A stretch of DNA of 64,000 bases, from contig UZAN01039611.1 of assembly GCA_900618425.1 (NCBI GenBank), forward strand, positions 44,128 to 108,127, given 5' to 3'. Made by a program: the position numbers and the translations under genes. Positions 61,371 through 64,000 of the stretch are shown piece by piece. The first letter of the stretch is position 1, and each line of letters opens with the position of its first letter. The stretch is from Echinostoma caproni (lineage: Eukaryota > Platyhelminthes > Trematoda > Plagiorchiida > Echinostomatidae). A model generated the notes under the pieces. It did no database searches. It saw nothing but the letters and a program-made list of their open reading frames with translations, and was not told the DNA's origin.

Positions 61371-62453
61371 TCAGATATCCGATGCTACTGCTTCAGATCT
61401 ACAAGCAACGTTCGCGGCGGAGTGTACTGCTCGGTTAATTTGATCCCACTGTTCATTTGCACTACTACCCCGCAGTGCGTTTAGCTCTTGCCCTATTTCT
61501 GATTCAAAACGGGCACCAACGGCTGGGTCAGATAGGCGATGATCTGTCAATCGAGCTTGGTGGAATTTTCTGCGACCAGTGAGTTGGAGAGTGAACTGCA
61601 TCAAAACTAACGCATCATCAGATTCAACGCAGGTGGTCCAAAAGGACCTGCAGTTTTGTACTAAGCCACGCGAACGGTAGCTTTTTACTATGTGGTTGAT
61701 CTTCCGGAAGCGGATAGATCCTTGGAGCCGTATCGCACATAAGCGGCTGTTGACGGGGATCCAATCGAGTATTGCGGCTTCGGCTGTATTATTCAGTACA
61801 ATGCCCACACCACGCTGGTCTACTGAACGACCTTCGTCATTACCTGGCGTGCGGAGAAAGAACCTCGAGGAAAACCCCCGTGCACTTAAGTAGCATATAG
61901 TACTAGGATCCTGGATTCGAGTCTCGGATACACAGCAGACATTCATTCCCAAAAAGTTCATTGGACGCGCCAGACATCCTTGTTGACCTACCTGCATCAG
62001 AGTCCTCACGCTGAAAGCCCTCAGATTCAGTGGCTGACGTGGCTTCAGAATATGCAATCTATTTTGTGGTAAACTACTTATCGAGCTACTTGGCAACGAA
62101 CTTTGGCGAGTAACGAACAAGTTGTTTGAGGGAATGTTACGGGTTGGAAGAAAGGGTAAAGGGGTAGGGTTGGGTACGGAAGATAAAGAGTTAAACAGAG
62201 GTTGGGATATCTGAACAGTAGCCGACTTATCACTACCCACCCCGCTCGATGCAGTGGGTAGCGCGGTCCTGATTATCCTGCGCGATGACCGATGCAGCAT
62301 GGAATTATGTTTTGGTTGTGTATGCATTTGAATTTGATGCACGGGCAATTTCAGGGTGTCCAGCCATTTAGCAGGAGAACGATTAGGGTTCTCATCCAAA
62401 GCTTTTAGTTCTGACAAGTATCTGACCGCAAGGCAACGGGTAATGCAGATCAA
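61371..62453 (-). pseudogene. RTE endonuclease domain with internal deletion
   Basis: Open for 360 codons. The N-terminal ~145 residues are a Pro/Ser-rich leader. The nuclease begins at LRAFSVRTLMQVGQQ and continues through VCCVSETRIQD, where the Glu is the catalytic metal ligand, and GVGIVLNNTAEAAILDWIPV to SRLCAIRLQGS. It then jumps directly to INHIVKSYRSRGLVQNCRSF and ESDDALV. The stretch that normally carries the catalytic Asp and Asn (the G-D-x-N-A-Q region) is missing, roughly 80-100 residues by family expectation. The S-D-H-A-L-V motif reads SDDALV, so the catalytic His is Asp. The frame stays open across the deletion, which is therefore in phase. Confidence 0.88.
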
Positions 62454-62620
62454 TTACTCCTCTATCATTTTACCGACTGAGACGCTAACTTCAGTCGAAC
62501 CCACAACCTGGAGGACCAAGAGACTGGACTTCTTCTGACCTCTATCCATTGACCTTCCAGACATGATTATATCTGCGGCTTGAAAAAAATCCATCCCGTA
62601 TAGCTCGTTCAGTTAGAGAG

Positions 62621-64000
62621 TTGCCCAAGCCATCACACCACATCAAGGTGCAGTCTCGTCGTGTTATATGATACAAAACGAAAGCTTGGTATGGAGAGCA
62701 GTACCCGATGGATAGTCTCCTTCCTTAGTCAACGAGTAGCTTTCACTCTTAGTATGAAATATTTGCACATTGTTTATTTTTGTTTCAACAGCTGCATTTC
62801 GTGCCTTTCACAACTGTCTCTCACCGACACGTCCCAGTTTGTGCTCAAATTGGTCACTGTCACATTCAGATTTACCGATCACAAGCAAATGGCAGCAGGA
62901 AAATCGTATGCAACGGCCTGATGCGAGATCATGTCAAGAAATTTTCTCACGTGATGATACCATTCCTAAAACCCGTAGTAGGCTGTTGATATTAGGCGGT
63001 CAACTCCGAACGGTTCGTAGGAATCCATTTTTATCGGACTAGGATAACGATTGAGGTAACATTCTGATCGGAGAATTTTGTGACCAGTATGCTGCTGTCT
63101 TTTGGCGGAAAACTGTAATCCGCGTGATAGTCTCATGGAATTCCTATCGTCTAAAGTTATTTCACTCAAATGTTTGACAGTTGTAATTCCACTCTCGCAA
63201 TTGAAACTAAAGCAGTCAGGACCCAAGTGAAAGCCAAATTCATTGTATTTATTATGTGTAATGCAAGATTCTAGGCTTACCAAGTCCTATGGGATATGAA
63301 AAAACTGAGTTCTAATGATAGCACACTGAAACAATAAATTATCACTTTACCCATGGGTGTTGGAGTATTAGATGCTTTGATGCTTCATCAAAATTCATTT
63401 TTTTCATTTCGTTTACTAAAGACATACTAATAATAGGATTTTCAGCAGGGTTGAAACGGCCATGCAAAGTGATGCCATCCAACACACAGTGGTCAAAGTC
63501 AGGCGGACAAAACGCACTCCGGGGTGGATGGATGAGTGAATGAATGGATCAATGGTTGAAGTGCATATGCTCGCCCGCTTAATGAGTATAAGAAAACGCG
63601 TGAATTCAGTGTGTTTGAGTAGTCATTATACAGCTCAGAAACGTAAGAACCGATCAGGCAGATAACTACGCGAACCAGTGACAAGAAGTCACGCTGTGTT
63701 ACACAATCAGTAAAAGTGAAGAATAAGTTTATTTAAGGTGATTTTTTGAGCAAATAATGCCCATTCACCTTCAATCTTTTCTGAATCGCCATATTCATGC
63801 CACGGTTGTCTCCCATTGTTACCATAATTGTCCCGGAATGTTGATAAGCGACGACTACACTTCTATCATCAGCCTCTCTGTGGGTTGTATTTAACTTAGA
63901 TGAAATTCCAAAACCGATTTAAATCGGCTGACCTGGTTTTCGGAGAAAAACAGCTTCATGTGTAGATAAATTACTTCCTAGACAGTGCACTGCCCGAGGA
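62621..64000. other. Unassigned sequence to window end
   Basis: No recognised feature on either strand. Short frames at 62661-63042 and 63283-62966 have no domain signature. Confidence 0.4.

Larger units (their letters stand above)
59440..62620 (-). mobile_element. RTE-type LINE, nearly full span but defective
   Basis: On the minus strand the order is: 5' leader (about 62620-62454), APE-type endonuclease (62453-61371), linker and RT fingers (about 61363-60412), RT palm and thumb with the C-terminal tail (60521-59440). The order and motifs match the RTE LINEs common in flukes. Defects are an internal endonuclease deletion, loss of the catalytic His, at least two TGA codons where Trp is expected, one TGA where Gly is expected, and several frameshifts. 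The region is noticeably GC-richer than its flanks. Confidence 0.9.

Overview
The window is AT-rich eukaryotic DNA (roughly 60% A+T by eye) with no operons, no ribosome-binding-site architecture and no long intact host reading frame. What can be recognised is retroelement debris. Four kinds occur together: an RTE-type LINE, a CR1/Jockey-type LINE, Penelope-like GIY-YIG endonuclease fragments, and tRNA-headed SINEs that carry hammerhead-ribozyme cores. From knowledge of these families this combination points to a digenean trematode (fluke), probably an intergenic or intronic scaffold segment. The exact species cannot be fixed from the sequence. Two long N blocks (593-1416 and 20351-21101) and about ten isolated Ns mark it as draft scaffold.

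Layout, left to right. A frameshifted Penelope-like GIY-YIG fragment lies on the minus strand at 1.79-2.28 kb. A decayed SINE with a broken hammerhead core is at 4.75-4.90 kb (minus). Copy A of a ~550-bp interspersed repeat is at 5.7-6.26 kb. A second Penelope-like remnant at 10.5-11.25 kb has its endonuclease split into two oppositely oriented halves, between inverted ~80-bp terminal-type repeats. SINE copies follow at 13.0 kb (minus) and 14.06-14.2 kb (plus); the latter contains a complete-looking hammerhead ribozyme. Repeat copy B is at 15.3 kb. From 16 to 32 kb nothing recognisable is seen apart from microsatellites and the second N block. SINE copies sit at 32.1, 37.7 and 38.2 kb. A heavily decayed CR1/Jockey-like LINE (ORF1, endonuclease piece, reverse transcriptase) occupies 39.2-41.57 kb. 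Repeat copy C is at 43.7-44.3 kb, followed by a tetranucleotide array flanked by a 14-bp direct repeat. 45-58 kb is mostly unrecognised AT-rich DNA with one extreme AT tract. Repeat copy D (minus) at 58.56-59.13 kb lies just beyond the 3' end of the RTE LINE, which fills 59.44-62.6 kb on the minus strand.

No element looks able to move by itself. The RTE has an internal deletion in the endonuclease, an Asp in place of the catalytic His, in-frame stops and frameshifts. The CR1-type RT has all three catalytic aspartates replaced. Both GIY-YIG domains are broken. The component most likely still to be biochemically active is the ~45-nt hammerhead motif at 14141-14185. No host protein-coding gene could be identified. 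A few open stretches bounded by splice-like signals (35.0 kb, 58.2 kb, and 8.6 kb on the minus strand) are given as weak exon candidates only.
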